Below are positions 25,719 to 35,196 of a stretch of DNA of 35,693 nucleotides, in pieces (positions within the stretch are counted from its first letter, which is position 1; the number at the start of each line of letters is the position of its first letter). The notes under the pieces are model-generated. The model saw only the letters and a list, made by a program, of their open reading frames with translations. It had not been told where the DNA came from and searched no databases. The DNA is taken from assembly GCA_949529445.1 (NCBI GenBank), contig CATISA010000013.1, positions 1-35,693 of the forward strand. Direction: 5' to 3'. Source of the DNA: Alphaproteobacteria bacterium UBA4588 (GTDB taxonomy: Bacteria > Pseudomonadota > Alphaproteobacteria > Puniceispirillales > Puniceispirillaceae). The position numbers were made by a program, and so were the translations under genes.

Positions 25719-27122
25719 CTAGCCAAGATGTGCAAGTTCTTCGGGTAACGCTGCGTTAGCCCATTTTGCGAGTGATGAAAGTGCCCGGCCAGCATAAGCT
25801 GCTTTGCGATCACGACCGCGCAGCTTGCGGGGTTTTTTCCCTTCAACGGCAACCATCTCTAGCGGTGGAAATAATCCAAAATTCACATTCATTGGCTGAA
25901 AGCTATCGGCCATTGCACCGCCTGTTAAATGACTAAGCAAGGCCCCATGGGCAGTGTCAACAGGCGGCGCTTGCCAGTCCAAACGAAGCAGGTCAGAAGC
26001 TGCCATCTGTCCTGTCATGCCGCCGATTGCGGCAGATTCAATATATCCCTCAACACCCGTAATCTGACCTGCAAATCGAAGAGCAGGACGCGCCTTCAAG
26101 CGTAACTGCTCATCGAGCAATCGCGGCGAATTAATGAAGGTATTTCTGTGTAATCCCCCAAGACGAGCAAATTGGGCATCTTCTAGTCCAGGTATCATCT
26201 GAAAAATACGGACCTGTTCGGCATATTTCAGCTTGGTCTGAAAGCCAACCATATTGAATAAGGTACCAAGCTTATTATCTTGTCGCAATTGCACTACAGC
26301 ATAGGGCCGAGAGCCATCATGGCTATTTGTAAGACCAACAGGTTTCATTGGACCAAATCGTAATGTCTGCTCGCCGCGTTCTGCCATAACTTCCACTGGC
26401 ATGCAGCCATCAAAATAGGGGGTATTTTCCTCCCATTCACGGAATGACATTTTATCTCCTGCCAGCATTTCAGAGATAAAGCTGTGATACTGATCTTCGG
26501 TCATCGGGCAGTTTATATAGTCCTTACCATCACCGCCATCATGGGTTTTATCATAACGTGACTGGAACCATGCAATATCCATATTAATGCTATCCACATG
26601 AAGAATGGGCGCAATCGCATCAAAAAAAGCAAGGTCGTCTTCGCCTGTAAGGCTGCGAATATCCTCTGCCAAAGCAGGTGAGGTCAGTGGACCAGTGGCA
26701 ATAATTGTCTGTTCCCACTCTTTGGGCGGAAGTCCTGAAATTTCCTCGCGGATGAGCGTTATATTAGGATGTGCCGTAATAGCACGTTGTACACCTTGGG
26801 AAAATAAATCTCTATCAACAGCCAACGCACCGCCGGCTGGAACCCGCGCCTTGTCTGCTTCTGCCATAATAACAGAATTTAGCATTCTCATTTCTGCATG
26901 AAGAACGCCCACTGCATTTGCACTAGCATCATCTGAGCGGAACGAGTTTGAGCAAACTAATTCAGCCAGATTTTCAGTTTCATGCACATCAGTTTTACGC
27001 ACAGGGCGCATTTCATGTAACGCAACTGACACGCCCATTTCTGCAGCCTGCCATGCTGCTTCAGAGCCCGCTAGGCCGCCACCAATAATATGGAGCAGGG
27101 GAGAGGATGTTTTATCTATCAT
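25719..27122 (-). CDS. trmFO: tRNA m5U54 methyltransferase (folate/FAD-dependent) TrmFO
   Basis: 467-residue flavoprotein that makes ribothymidine at position 54 of tRNA using methylene-tetrahydrofolate. The FAD-binding start [21 protein letters not shown] is followed by the TrmFO-specific [10 protein letters not shown] and [16 protein letters not shown] with the catalytic Cys, then [30 protein letters not shown] and [20 protein letters not shown]. It distinguishes TrmFO from the related GidA. It lies 5 bp downstream of uvrA on the same strand, so the two are probably cotranscribed. Confidence 0.96.
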   Translation of the reverse strand: MIDKTSSPLLHIIGGGLAGSEAAWQAAEMGVSVALHEMRPVRKTDVHETENLAELVCSNSFRSDDASANAVGVLHAEMRMLNSVIMAEADKARVPAGGALAVDRDLFSQGVQRAITAHPNITLIREEISGLPPKEWEQTIIATGPLTSPALAEDIRSLTGEDDLAFFDAIAPILHVDSINMDIAWFQSRYDKTHDGGDGKDYINCPMTEDQYHSFISEMLAGDKMSFREWEENTPYFDGCMPVEVMAERGEQTLRFGPMKPVGLTNSHDGSRPYAVVQLRQDNKLGTLFNMVGFQTKLKYAEQVRIFQMIPGLEDAQFARLGGLHRNTFINSPRLLDEQLRLKARPALRFAGQITGVEGYIESAAIGGMTGQMAASDLLRLDWQAPPVDTAHGALLSHLTGGAMADSFQPMNVNFGLFPPLEMVAVEGKKPRKLRGRDRKAAYAGRALSSLAKWANAALPEELAHLG

Positions 27123-27127
27123 AACGG

Positions 27128-30001
27128 TTAGGATACCTGTTTTGTGCGATTTTGGGAAGCTGCAAGCGCCCGCGCAAGATAGTGGCCTGTATAGGACTCA
27201 TCAATGGTAGCAATCGCTTCTGGTGTCCCTGTTGCCACAACCTGTCCGCCACCATCACCGCCTTCTGGTCCCATATCAATAACGTAGTCAGCTGTCTTTA
27301 TCACATCAAGATTATGCTCAATAACGATGACCGTATTGCCGCCCTCCACCAGTTCCTGAAGCACCTCCAACAATTTGGCAATATCAGCAAAATGAAGCCC
27401 AGTTGTTGGCTCATCAAGAATATAAATTGTTTTACCTGTTGCTCGGCGTGATAGTTCTTTTGAGAGCTTCACGCGCTGCGCTTCACCACCCGATAAAGTT
27501 GTTGCTTGTTGGCCTATTCGTACATAACCAAGACCAACACGCACCATTGTCTGTAGTTTGTCGCGAATAGACGGAACAGCCTTGAAATAACTAACGCCTT
27601 CTTCAACTGTCATATCAAGAATATCTGCTATTGACTTGTCTCTCCACTTTATTTCTAGTGTTTCACGATTATATCTTTTCCCTTTGCAGGTCTCACATGT
27701 CACATAAACATCGGGAAGAAAATGCATTTCGATCTTAATAACGCCATCGCCTTGGCAAGCCTCGCACCGTCCGCCCTTAACATTAAACGAAAACCGTCCG
27801 GGGGCATAACCACGAGCCCGCGCTTCTGGTAAGCCCGAAAACCATTCCCTGATAGGCGTAAACGCGCCGGTATAGGTGGCTGGGTTAGAACGCGGCGTTC
27901 GTCCAATCGGAGATTGGTCAATGTCAACAACCTTATCCAACAGCTCAAGGCCGACAATATCGATATAGGGTGCAGGAAGTTCGCGCGCTTTATGCAGTTT
28001 TCGAGATAAGGCTTTCCACAGTGTTTCAAGCACAAGAGTAGACTTTCCGCCACCTGAAACACCTGTTACACAGGTAAAGACACCAAGAGGGAAAGAGACA
28101 GTAACATTTTGCAGATTATTACCGGTCGCGCCCTTAAGTGTTATCTGACGTTTTTTTGTTATTTTTCGGCGTTGTGACGGAATAGCAATTTCCTTAGCGC
28201 CACTGAGATATTGACCAGTAATAGAGGCTGGATTAGCTGATATCTCGTTTGCTGTTCCCGATGCGACAACACTACCGCCATGAATGCCCGCCCCCGGTCC
28301 CATATCGACCACATAATCAGCTGCCCGAATAGCATCTTCATCATGTTCAACAACAAGAACCGTATTACCAAGGTCACGCAATCTGACAAGGGTTGATAGC
28401 AGGCGATCATTATCGCGTTGATGTAATCCAATAGACGGCTCATCAAGGACATATAATACCCCGGTCAGGCCTGACCCGATTTGAGACGCCAGCCTAATAC
28501 GCTGAGATTCGCCGCCCGATAATGTGCCTGAATTCCGTGACAAATTTAGATAACGCAGACCAACATTCCCCAGAAAGCCAAGGCGTTCATTGATTTCCTT
28601 CAAAATACGACTGGCAATCTCATTATCCTGAGCTGATAGGCTTTTGCCCAAATCAGCAAACCATTCCAGCGCATCTCCAATCGCAAGAGCTGACACCGCC
28701 GAGATATCTTTTTCCGCAACGCGCACAGCTAGAGCTTCAGGCTTAAGTCGCTTACCATGACAGCTATCACAAGGATGCTGGGCCCGAAATTTTTCAAGCT
28801 CATCGCGCACCCAGTTAGAATCAGTCTCACGATAGCGACGCGCAAGATTAGGAAGAATACCTTCAAATGGTTTGGTTGTGCGGTAAGACCGCAACCCATC
28901 ATCATAGACCATCTCAACAGGTGTTTTGCCGCTACCATGTAATATTAATGACTGCACTTCATCAGGTAGTTTGGCAAAACTAACATCAAGAGAAAACGCA
29001 AAGCTGTGTGCAAGGCTCTCCAGCGTTTGAATATAATAACGTGAGGATGAGTTCGCCCAAGGCGCTAAAGCGCCATCCCGCAATGATAACGAGCTGTCAG
29101 GCACAATCAGCTGATGATCAAAATGTGCTGTCATACCAAGACCATCACACGCTGGGCATGCCCCGAACGGATTGTTAAATGAAAATAGGCGGGGTTCAAC
29201 CTCATCAATCGTAAACCCAGAGACAGGACAGGCAAATCTTGCGGAAAAAACCATGCGCTCATCTGTTTTGGCATTAACCGCATAAACAAGCCCGTCAGCA
29301 AGTTCAAGTGCTGTCTCTAGAGAATCGGCAAGCCGTGTTGCTAGGCTGGCCCGTTCACCTTTGATAACGACCCGGTCTACAATAATATCAATGTCATGTT
29401 TCCGCTTTTTATCGAGCTCGGGCGGCGTATCAAGTTCATACAGTTCACCATCAATACGCGCGCGGCTAAAGCCACGTTGCAGAAAGGCTGCCATATCTTT
29501 TTTGTATTCGCCTTTGCGCCCTCGTACGACAGGCGCCATCAAATAAAGCCGCGTGCCATCTTCTAGGGCAAGTAGGGTATCCACCATCTGACTAACAGTC
29601 TGAGACGTAATAGGCAGACCAGTTGCTGGTGAGTAAGGGGTGCCAACACGTGCCCATAATAACCGCATATAGTCATATATTTCTGTCACAGTCCCGACTG
29701 TTGAGCGCGGGTTACGAGAGGTTGTTTTCTGTTCAATGGAAATTGCCGGAGACAGGCCTTCGATAAGATCAACATCAGGCTTTTGCATCATTTCTAGAAA
29801 CTGACGCGCATAGGCAGATAATGATTCAACATATCGGCGCTGGCCTTCTGCGTATATTGTATCAAAGGCAAGGCTTGATTTACCAGAGCCAGAGAGCCCT
29901 GTTAACACAACCAGCTTATCACGCGGCAGATCGACAGATACATCTTTGAGATTATGTTCACGTGCACCGCGTACAGAAATAACTCTTTGTTTTTCTTCCA
30001 T
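27128..30001 (-). CDS. uvrA: UvrABC excinuclease subunit A
   Basis: 957-residue DNA damage recogniser of nucleotide excision repair, with two ABC ATPase halves. First half: Walker [24 protein letters not shown] and signature [19 protein letters not shown] with Walker [16 protein letters not shown]. Second half: [11 protein letters not shown] and [15 protein letters not shown]. Zinc modules are visible as [25 protein letters not shown] and [10 protein letters not shown]. Full family length. ATG 30001 is preceded by AAGAGG. It is divergent from ssb, the standard alphaproteobacterial arrangement, across a 263-bp gap. Confidence 0.98.
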   Translation of the reverse strand: MEEKQRVISVRGAREHNLKDVSVDLPRDKLVVLTGLSGSGKSSLAFDTIYAEGQRRYVESLSAYARQFLEMMQKPDVDLIEGLSPAISIEQKTTSRNPRSTVGTVTEIYDYMRLLWARVGTPYSPATGLPITSQTVSQMVDTLLALEDGTRLYLMAPVVRGRKGEYKKDMAAFLQRGFSRARIDGELYELDTPPELDKKRKHDIDIIVDRVVIKGERASLATRLADSLETALELADGLVYAVNAKTDERMVFSARFACPVSGFTIDEVEPRLFSFNNPFGACPACDGLGMTAHFDHQLIVPDSSLSLRDGALAPWANSSSRYYIQTLESLAHSFAFSLDVSFAKLPDEVQSLILHGSGKTPVEMVYDDGLRSYRTTKPFEGILPNLARRYRETDSNWVRDELEKFRAQHPCDSCHGKRLKPEALAVRVAEKDISAVSALAIGDALEWFADLGKSLSAQDNEIASRILKEINERLGFLGNVGLRYLNLSRNSGTLSGGESQRIRLASQIGSGLTGVLYVLDEPSIGLHQRDNDRLLSTLVRLRDLGNTVLVVEHDEDAIRAADYVVDMGPGAGIHGGSVVASGTANEISANPASITGQYLSGAKEIAIPSQRRKITKKRQITLKGATGNNLQNVTVSFPLGVFTCVTGVSGGGKSTLVLETLWKALSRKLHKARELPAPYIDIVGLELLDKVVDIDQSPIGRTPRSNPATYTGAFTPIREWFSGLPEARARGYAPGRFSFNVKGGRCEACQGDGVIKIEMHFLPDVYVTCETCKGKRYNRETLEIKWRDKSIADILDMTVEEGVSYFKAVPSIRDKLQTMVRVGLGYVRIGQQATTLSGGEAQRVKLSKELSRRATGKTIYILDEPTTGLHFADIAKLLEVLQELVEGGNTVIVIEHNLDVIKTADYVIDMGPEGGDGGGQVVATGTPEAIATIDESYTGHYLARALAASQNRTKQVS

Positions 30002-30020
30002 TTCTGCCTCTTACACCTGA

Positions 30021-30048
30021 CGTGAAACCACGCCTCCTACGTGGGAGG
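30021..30048. promoter_or_regulatory. Palindromic motifs upstream of uvrA
   Basis: CCTCCTACGTGGGAGG (30033-30048) is a 16-bp palindrome with one mismatched pair and an ACGT centre; CGTG-AAAC-CACG (30021-30032) adjoins it. They lie 20-47 nt upstream of the uvrA ATG, a position suited to an operator or a leader hairpin. No canonical alphaproteobacterial LexA box (GTTC-N7-GTTC) is visible in the uvrA-ssb gap. Confidence 0.3.
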
Positions 30049-30153
30049 AAAAGGTCCTATCACGTCTGTCAGAATGGTGCCAATGTCCCTATATAATCAC
30101 TTATTGTCCCGATATCCATCTGAGGACGAAAAAAACAATTGGAAAAGTCTTCT

Positions 30154-30180
30154 TTGAGATATGTTATGTGCTACTATCAT
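30154..30180 (+). promoter_or_regulatory. Candidate ssb promoter
   Basis: TTGAGA (30154-30159), 15-bp spacer, TATCAT (30175-30180), about 85 bp before the ssb start. The spacer is short, so the call is weak. The rest of the 30002-30264 gap holds no gene that I can see. Confidence 0.3.
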
Positions 30181-30264
30181 GTCTCATTTAGGGAAGCAGG
30201 AACCGCCACAGGGCGAGCCGCTCCTTCACTAGACTAACTTTTTTGCAAGGGAGATGGATTTGCA

Positions 30265-30747
30265 ATGGCAGGCAGCGTGAACAAAGTGATTCTGATCGGC
30301 AATCTCGGCAAGGATCCTGAAGTAAGAAGCACTCAGGATGGTATGAAAATTGTGAATCTTGCGATTGCAACATCAGAGCGCTGGAAAGATAAAAACTCTG
30401 GCGAGCAGCGTGAAAAAACAGAATGGCATCGTGTTGTTATTTTCAATGAAAACCTTGCTCGGCTTGCAGAACAGTATCTGCGCAAAGGCAGTACAGTTTA
30501 CATTGAAGGTCAGCTACAAACTCGCAAGTGGACAGACCAACAAGGTACCGAAAAATACACAACAGAAATCGTTCTGCAACGCTATCGTGGCGAAATGACG
30601 TTTCTGGGAGGGCGTTCTGACAGCGCTCAGCTACCTGCAGATGATGGTATGGGAAGTGGTTTTAGCGGCGGTGGCGGCGTTAGCACAGGCACAACCCCCC
30701 CACCAATGGCTGGAAGCGACAATATAGATGATGATATTCCTTTCTAG
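30265..30747 (+). CDS. ssb: Single-stranded DNA-binding protein
   Basis: 160-residue SSB. The OB-fold opens with [24 protein letters not shown] and continues with [30 protein letters not shown] and [28 protein letters not shown] Gly/Ser/Pro-rich linker leads to the acidic tip DNIDDDIPF, which recruits repair and replication partners. ATG 30265 has AAGGGAG upstream. Divergent from uvrA and followed by a terminator, so it is its own transcription unit. Confidence 0.97.
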   Translation: MAGSVNKVILIGNLGKDPEVRSTQDGMKIVNLAIATSERWKDKNSGEQREKTEWHRVVIFNENLARLAEQYLRKGSTVYIEGQLQTRKWTDQQGTEKYTTEIVLQRYRGEMTFLGGRSDSAQLPADDGMGSGFSGGGGVSTGTTPPPMAGSDNIDDDIPF

Positions 30748-30799
30748 GGGAGCATCCTAAAACAGTCCATTTTCCGCCCTAAATCCATAAAATATCAGC

Positions 30800-30835
30800 G
30801 AGGCACACCCTATCCATGAGTGTGTCTTCTTTTTT
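30800..30835 (+). terminator. Rho-independent terminator after ssb
   Basis: GAGGCACAC (30800-30808) pairs with GTGTGTCTT (30820-30828) including two G-U pairs, 11-nt loop, then CTTTTTTG. It is 53 bp after the ssb stop. Confidence 0.65.
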
Positions 30836-30958
30836 GACATAAAAAACGTAAAATAAATTAGTTTTCAACCACAATATCTGGTGTTTGAGCGCCAGCCTAT
30901 GGTATAAATATTGAAATAAGGTTTGCTTGTTTGAGCAGCCCAATAAGGAGTTTTTTGT

Positions 30959-33622
30959 TTGTCTGATTCAACAATGTCTGGCGGCCCTACAAGCCCAATA
31001 GTTTCAATTTCTGACGAGATGCGTCGGTCATACCTTGACTATGCGATGAGTGTCATTGTTGCACGGGCATTGCCGGATGTGCGCGATGGGTTGAAACCAG
31101 TACACCGCCGTATTCTCTATGCGATGATGGAAGGCAAATATGACTGGACAAAGCCGCCACGCAAGTCAGCCCGTATCGTCGGTGACGTTATGGGTAACTA
31201 TCATCCTCATGGTGATAGCTCTATCTATGAAGCAATGGTCCGCATGGCGCAGGCTTTTTCTATGCGTGTACAGCTTGTTGATGGTCAAGGTAATTTTGGG
31301 TCAGTAGATGGCGATCCCGCCGCTGCAATGCGATATACAGAAAGTCGGCTTGCCAAAGCAGCTGAATCGCTGTTGCGCGACATTGATAGTGATACGGTTG
31401 ATTTTGTCCCGAACTATGATGAAACACAGCCAGAACCTTCTGTGCTTCCTGCCGAGTTTCCAAACCTTCTGGTGAATGGAGCAGGTGGTATTGCTGTTGG
31501 AATGGCAACTAATATTCCGCCGCATAATCCAAATGAGGTTATTACGGCTTGTATGGAACTGATCAAAAACCCTGATATCAGCGATGATGAGTTGATTGAA
31601 ATAGTTCCAGGACCTGATTTTCCAACTGGCGCCTATATTATGGGTCGCGGAGGAATCCGCGATGCGTATGCTACAGGCCGTGGTTCAGTTATGATGAGGG
31701 CGCGTGCAGAAATACAGCTTACCGCCCGTGACCGTGAACAGATAATCGTGACTGAAATCCCTTATCAGGTCAATAAAGCCCAGCTATTAGAGCGTATTGG
31801 CGAGCTTGTGCGTGAAAAAACCATTGGGGGAATTTCGGATATCCGTGATGAGTCAGACCGCCAAGGCATGAGGATGGTCATCGAGGTAAAGCGGGATGAT
31901 TCAGCTGATGTTGTGCTCAACCAGCTTTATCGCCATACACGCCTTCAAACCAGTTTTGCGGTAAATATGTTAGCAATGCATGCTGGCAGACCACAACAAA
32001 TGGGGTTGAAGACTGTCTTGAGTGCCTTTTGTGCATTCCGGCAAGAAGTGGTGACGCGCAGAACGCGCTTCCAACTCGGTAAAGCACGTGAGCGAGCTCA
32101 TACTCTAGCTGGATTGCTTGTTGCCCTTGCTTCTATTGATGAAATTATCGAGCTTATTAAAAAAGCACCAAATGCAGAGCAGGCCCGCACAGCATTAATG
32201 GATGTTGCATGGCCTGCAAGTGAGGTTGAGCCATTTATAGCGTTGATTGATGATCCGGGCCATATGGTTGTTGATGGTAAATACCATTTGTCCGAGGCGC
32301 AGGCTAAATCCATTCTTGAGCTTCGTTTGCAACGCCTGACAGGCATGGAGCGAGACAAACTTGCAGATGAGACCAAAGAACTTGCTGAGCAAATTGCTGA
32401 TTTTCTTGATATTCTGGATAGTCAGGACCGGTTAACATCAGTAGTACTAGAAGAGCTTGAGGCTGTTCGCACCCGTCTTGATAGCCCTCGGCGGACTGAG
32501 ATATCAGATATGGCTCATGATACTGATGATGAAGACCTTATCCAACAAGAAGATATGGTTGTGACAGTATCGCATCGTGGCTATATCAAGCGTGTAGCTT
32601 TGTCTGACTACCGTGCCCAGCGCCGTGGCGGCAAGGGCCGGACCGGCATGAAAACCCGTGATGAAGATTTTGTCTCACGATTGTTTGTTGCCAATACCCA
32701 CACACCCATCCTGTTTTTCACATCAACCGGCATGGTATATCAGCTGAAATGCTATAAACTGCCAATTGCTTCGCCGCAGGGTTTAGGCAAGGCAATGATT
32801 AACCTGCTTCCTATTGCTCCAGAAGAAACCATTCAGACAGTTATGCCAATGCCAGCTGATCCCGATACCTGGGATAAGCTGAATATTATGTTTGCTACGG
32901 CACAGGGCAATATCAGACGAAATTTACTTACCGATTTCACAAATATTATGAAAAACGGTAAAATTGCAATGAAACTCAATGAAGGCGACAGCCTTATCGG
33001 CGTTCTACCCTGTAAAGAAGACGATAATGTGCTGCTTGCTACCCGAAAAGGTAAGGCTATTCGCTTTGCAGTAAACGAAGTTCGTGTTTTTGCTGGCCGC
33101 AGTTCAGTGGGTGTGCGTGGTATGCGACTTCTGGGTGATGACCAGATGGTTTCAATGTGTGTTATACGTGATCCTGAGCAGGAATTTGTGCTGTCAGTCA
33201 CTGATAATGGCTATGGAAAACGGACAGCTATCTCTGAATATCGCCGCACAGGCAGAGGCGGGCAGGGGGTTGCAAATATTGAAACGTCGGAACGCAATGG
33301 TTCAGTGGTTGCCTCTTTCACCGTCATTGCAGAAGACCAGTTAATGCTCGTTACCGATGCTGGAAAGGTGATCCGCATTCGTGTTGATGGCGGCGAAGGT
33401 GATGTCATTCGAATTGCCGGCAGAAAAACACAAGGGGTGAGACTGTTTGAAACAGCTAGTGATGAAAAAGTTGTATCTGTTGGCATAATCCGCGATGCTG
33501 ACGATGAGGATGATAGCGAGTCTGAGATGGGGGCCGAGGTTGCACCTGACGCTGGGTCTGACGTAACAGCAGATAGCGGTGAGGCTGAGAGCACAACACC
33601 AGACGCATCAAGTAAGGAATAG
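30959..33622 (+). CDS. gyrA: DNA gyrase subunit A
   Basis: 887-residue cutting subunit of gyrase. [30 protein letters not shown] is the N-terminal block; the quinolone region [18 protein letters not shown] carries Ser at the position of E. coli Ser83 and Glu at that of Asp87; Tyr126 in AAAMRYTES is the catalytic tyrosine. The GyrA box QRRGGKG in the C-terminal wrapping domain shows this is gyrase and not ParC. The last ~45 residues form an acidic tail ([13 protein letters not shown] onward). TTG 30959 is preferred because AAGGAG ends 8 nt upstream; the first in-frame ATG, at 30974, is too far. Confidence 0.98.
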   Translation: MSDSTMSGGPTSPIVSISDEMRRSYLDYAMSVIVARALPDVRDGLKPVHRRILYAMMEGKYDWTKPPRKSARIVGDVMGNYHPHGDSSIYEAMVRMAQAFSMRVQLVDGQGNFGSVDGDPAAAMRYTESRLAKAAESLLRDIDSDTVDFVPNYDETQPEPSVLPAEFPNLLVNGAGGIAVGMATNIPPHNPNEVITACMELIKNPDISDDELIEIVPGPDFPTGAYIMGRGGIRDAYATGRGSVMMRARAEIQLTARDREQIIVTEIPYQVNKAQLLERIGELVREKTIGGISDIRDESDRQGMRMVIEVKRDDSADVVLNQLYRHTRLQTSFAVNMLAMHAGRPQQMGLKTVLSAFCAFRQEVVTRRTRFQLGKARERAHTLAGLLVALASIDEIIELIKKAPNAEQARTALMDVAWPASEVEPFIALIDDPGHMVVDGKYHLSEAQAKSILELRLQRLTGMERDKLADETKELAEQIADFLDILDSQDRLTSVVLEELEAVRTRLDSPRRTEISDMAHDTDDEDLIQQEDMVVTVSHRGYIKRVALSDYRAQRRGGKGRTGMKTRDEDFVSRLFVANTHTPILFFTSTGMVYQLKCYKLPIASPQGLGKAMINLLPIAPEETIQTVMPMPADPDTWDKLNIMFATAQGNIRRNLLTDFTNIMKNGKIAMKLNEGDSLIGVLPCKEDDNVLLATRKGKAIRFAVNEVRVFAGRSSVGVRGMRLLGDDQMVSMCVIRDPEQEFVLSVTDNGYGKRTAISEYRRTGRGGQGVANIETSERNGSVVASFTVIAEDQLMLVTDAGKVIRIRVDGGEGDVIRIAGRKTQGVRLFETASDEKVVSVGIIRDADDEDDSESEMGAEVAPDAGSDVTADSGEAESTTPDASSKE

Positions 33623-33654
33623 TCAGCCATTACGCATGCTAGGATGATAGACTG

Positions 33655-34164
33655 ATGACAAAGCGCATTGCCCTTTATCCCGGAACATTTGATCCGCTTA
33701 CCTTCGGTCACCTCAATATTATAGAGCGTGCCAGTTCACTCTGTGACAAGCTTGTGGTTGGTGTCGCTCAGAATAGTGGTAAATCGCCTATTTTTTCTCT
33801 TGATGAGCGACTTGCGATTATAGCAGAACAAATCGCGACGCTTGAGCCAAAAGGTGGTGGGTCAATCGAAGCGATGGCATTTACAGGACTTTTGACCCGG
33901 TTTTCTGATTCGATTGGTGCCACTATGATTATTCGAGGACTCCGAGCCGTTTCTGACTTTGAATATGAATTCCAGATGGCAAGTATGAACAAGCGACTAA
34001 AACCTGATATGGAAACTATCTTCCTGACAGCCCCAGAAAACCAGCATTTTGTCGCCTCATCGCTCGTAAAAGAAGTGGCGCGTTTTGGCGGAGATGTTAC
34101 TTCATTTGTCCCTGAAAAAGTCAATCAGCGCTTACTGCATTATTTCTCTAATAATGATGCATAA
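33655..34164 (+). CDS. coaD: Phosphopantetheine adenylyltransferase
   Basis: 169-residue nucleotidyltransferase making dephospho-CoA from 4'-phosphopantetheine and ATP. The N-terminus has YPGTFDPLTFGHLNII with the TxGH motif (residues 16-19); IIRGLRAVSDFEYEFQMASMNKRL is the CoaD signature; HFVASSLVKEVARFGGDVTSFVP replaces the ISSSxVKE block. The gene begins 32 bp after gyrA, with AGGA upstream of ATG, so it is likely cotranscribed. In many relatives cyclophilin, queA and tgt follow; here the tRNA-Lys region follows instead. 34165-34281 shows no gene. Confidence 0.97.
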   Translation: MTKRIALYPGTFDPLTFGHLNIIERASSLCDKLVVGVAQNSGKSPIFSLDERLAIIAEQIATLEPKGGGSIEAMAFTGLLTRFSDSIGATMIIRGLRAVSDFEYEFQMASMNKRLKPDMETIFLTAPENQHFVASSLVKEVARFGGDVTSFVPEKVNQRLLHYFSNNDA

Positions 34165-34281
34165 GTGATATTTTTCCTGTCTTCTAGTTAAGCAAGAAAG
34201 AAACCAACAAGAGAGATGAGAAAACACTTGATTACCAAGCCGTAAATGCCTAGTTTGCAGTCCAATCATGCTTGTCGTGAC

Positions 34282-34340
34282 GTGAGGGCGGTTAGCTCAG
34301 TTGGTAGAGCAAGTGACTTTTAATCACTGGGTCACAGGTT
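34282..34340 (+). repeat. 59-bp direct repeat, left copy (putative attachment site)
   Basis: Identical over 59 bp to 35197-35255: four bases (GTGA) plus the first 55 nt of tRNA-Lys. Flanking bases differ at once on both sides (C vs G on the left, TCTCTAG vs CGAATCC on the right). Spacing between copies is 915 bp. Best read as an attachment-site duplication. Confidence 0.8.
34286..34340 (+). pseudogene. 3'-truncated tRNA-Lys(UUU) fragment
   Basis: Carries the acceptor 5' strand, D arm, anticodon arm (loop CTTTTAA) and the 5' side of the T arm of tRNA-Lys, then stops matching inside the T-psi-C loop. The 3' side of the T stem, the acceptor 3' strand and CCA are missing, and the sequence after it cannot restore the pairing, so it cannot make a tRNA. 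It is most likely the original 5' half of the gene, cut off by insertion of the element to its right. Confidence 0.85.
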
Positions 34341-34358
34341 TCTCTAGCAAAAAGTGTC

Positions 34359-34372
34359 AAGGTCATGTGATT
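34359..34372 (-). repeat. Inverted copy of the 14-bp element repeat, left end
   Basis: Reads AATCACATGACCTT on the minus strand, matching 13 of 14 bases of 35151-35164 in inverted orientation. It lies 18 bp inside the left tRNA fragment junction. Confidence 0.55.
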
Positions 34373-34379
34373 GCCATTT

Positions 34380-34395
34380 ATCCTCAAAAGAGGAT
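34380..34395 (+). promoter_or_regulatory. Hairpin enclosing the ribosome-binding site of the 51-aa ORF
   Basis: ATCCTC-AAAA-GAGGAT is a perfect 6-bp stem with a 4-nt loop. The 3' strand contains most of the Shine-Dalgarno (AAGAGG, 34388-34393) of the ORF at 34402. Folding would hide the site, suggesting translational control. Confidence 0.45.
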
Positions 34396-34401
34396 GCTAC
34401 C

Positions 34402-34557
34402 ATGGATAACCTACTTCACTTGTTCGCAACTGATACAACAGAAGTATTGAGCGACAGTTCCCCGACAGTTTTAACTAATGACTTGAACGACAGTTTATCG
34501 ACAGTGGCTTGCCCTGCGGTGGAAAGACAAACATTTATATCGTTTGCTAAGAAGTAA
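34402..34557 (+). CDS. Small unrecognised protein, 51 aa, inside the element
   Basis: I do not recognise this protein. It is a short Ser/Thr/Asp/Leu-rich chain without a signal peptide or membrane helix. ATG 34402 is 8 nt after AAGAGG, good spacing, which argues for real translation. An internal duplication is visible: a 24-bp unit at 34447-34470 and again at 34483-34506 (19 of 24 identical), giving LSDSSPTV and LNDSLSTV; each unit holds two CGACAGT heptamers. The frame is open upstream to a GTG at 34354, but without a ribosome site. Whether the DNA repeat or the peptide is what matters cannot be told. Confidence 0.4.
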   Translation: MDNLLHLFATDTTEVLSDSSPTVLTNDLNDSLSTVACPAVERQTFISFAKK

Positions 34558-34677
34558 GCGAGACGTATCCGGAAAAGCGGAACAACATCGTAAGAGAAAC
34601 CTTGCACAAGCTGACAGATTTAACAGTTTGCTGTTGCTGTATTTTTAATCAAACACGCCATAACAGGAAATTAAAAA

Positions 34678-34926
34678 TTAATTTTTTGATGACTCTTTTT
34701 CCTGGTTTTCTAATTGATTAGCAGCACGTTCTCTTAGTCCTTTATCTGCCTCTTGAAATGTTCGAACTGACTGTGCAAAAGCCGAGGTTGACATTGCAAG
34801 CTCAGAGCATTTTTCAAAGACATACTTTCCATCTTTTTCTTGTCCCGTGATTTTCATTAAATCCATGCGTATAATACCTGCAATCACTCTTACATTTGTT
34901 ATCGCGTCTACTAGTTCTTGTTTCAT
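34678..34926 (-). CDS. Small unrecognised protein, 82 aa, inside the element
   Basis: I do not recognise this protein. It is predicted soluble and mostly helical: KQELVDAITNVRVIAGIIRMD, then KYVFEKCSELAMSTSAFAQSV and a charged C-terminus rich in Glu/Lys/Gln/Asn. A single Cys, no metal or nucleotide motif. ATG 34926 has a strong Shine-Dalgarno (AAGGTGG) 8 nt upstream; the alternative GTG at 34938 is part of that site. It is convergent with the 51-aa ORF, and the repeat array lies just upstream of its start, so its product or its promoter could be tied to those sites. A small DNA-binding or excision-type factor is possible but not supported by any motif. Confidence 0.55.
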   Translation of the reverse strand: MKQELVDAITNVRVIAGIIRMDLMKITGQEKDGKYVFEKCSELAMSTSAFAQSVRTFQEADKGLRERAANQLENQEKESSKN

Positions 34927-34969
34927 TCGTATATCCACCTTTCTTTAACTTAAAAAATGACTCTAAATC

Positions 34970-35164
34970 AATCACTTGCCTATACTGACGACAATCAAGT
35001 GACCTACCACACTTGACCTACCTGACGTAAACTGACGAATCAGATTGAATCTATTCAGTTTTTTCTGACGATAGCTCTTGAATAATGATAAAAAAATGAT
35101 TACGTTAAGTCTATAGGTGATGTGATAATGGGTATTTAACTTTTGACCTAAATCACTTGACCTT
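34970..35164 (+). repeat. Array of ~14-bp repeats, consensus AATCACNTGACCTA
   Basis: Copies or near-copies at 34970-34983, 34993-35006, 35007-35020, 35137-35150 (weak, TTGACCTA core) and 35151-35164, plus an inverted one at 35114-35127 (TATCACATCACCTA on the minus strand). CTGACG occurs four times in between (34985, 35022, 35032, 35065). The pattern resembles clustered binding sites of a recombinase, excisionase or replication initiator. Fills most of the noncoding stretch 34927-35200. Confidence 0.5.
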
Positions 35165-35185
35165 CAGACCACTTAGAGCTACATA
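35157..35185 (+). promoter_or_regulatory. Promoter of the intact tRNA-Lys gene
   Basis: TTGACC (35157-35162), 17-bp spacer, TACATA (35180-35185), 15 nt before the tRNA 5' end. The -35 hexamer lies inside the last 14-bp repeat (35151-35164). The truncated copy has no comparable promoter at this distance. Confidence 0.6.
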
Positions 35186-35196
35186 AATGCCTTATG

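Noticed and set aside
30002-30264. LexA box between uvrA and ssb
   Set aside because: No GTTC-N7-GTTC or its complement is present; only a single isolated GAAC.
33211-33711. 166-aa ORF on the minus strand opposite the end of gyrA
   Set aside because: Mirror of the strongly supported gyrA frame; Ser/Thr-rich low-complexity translation and no family features.
34286-34340. A second functional tRNA-Lys gene
   Set aside because: The match ends in the T loop; the following bases do not supply the T-stem or acceptor 3' strands or CCA.
34354-34401. GTG start at 34354 for the small element ORF
   Set aside because: No ribosome site; it would also cover the inverted 14-bp repeat and the hairpin, whereas ATG 34402 has good spacing.
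34447-34506. CRISPR-like repeats
   Set aside because: Heptamers are too short, spacing is 11/25/11, and the whole lies in a small ORF; no CRISPR structure or cas genes in the window.
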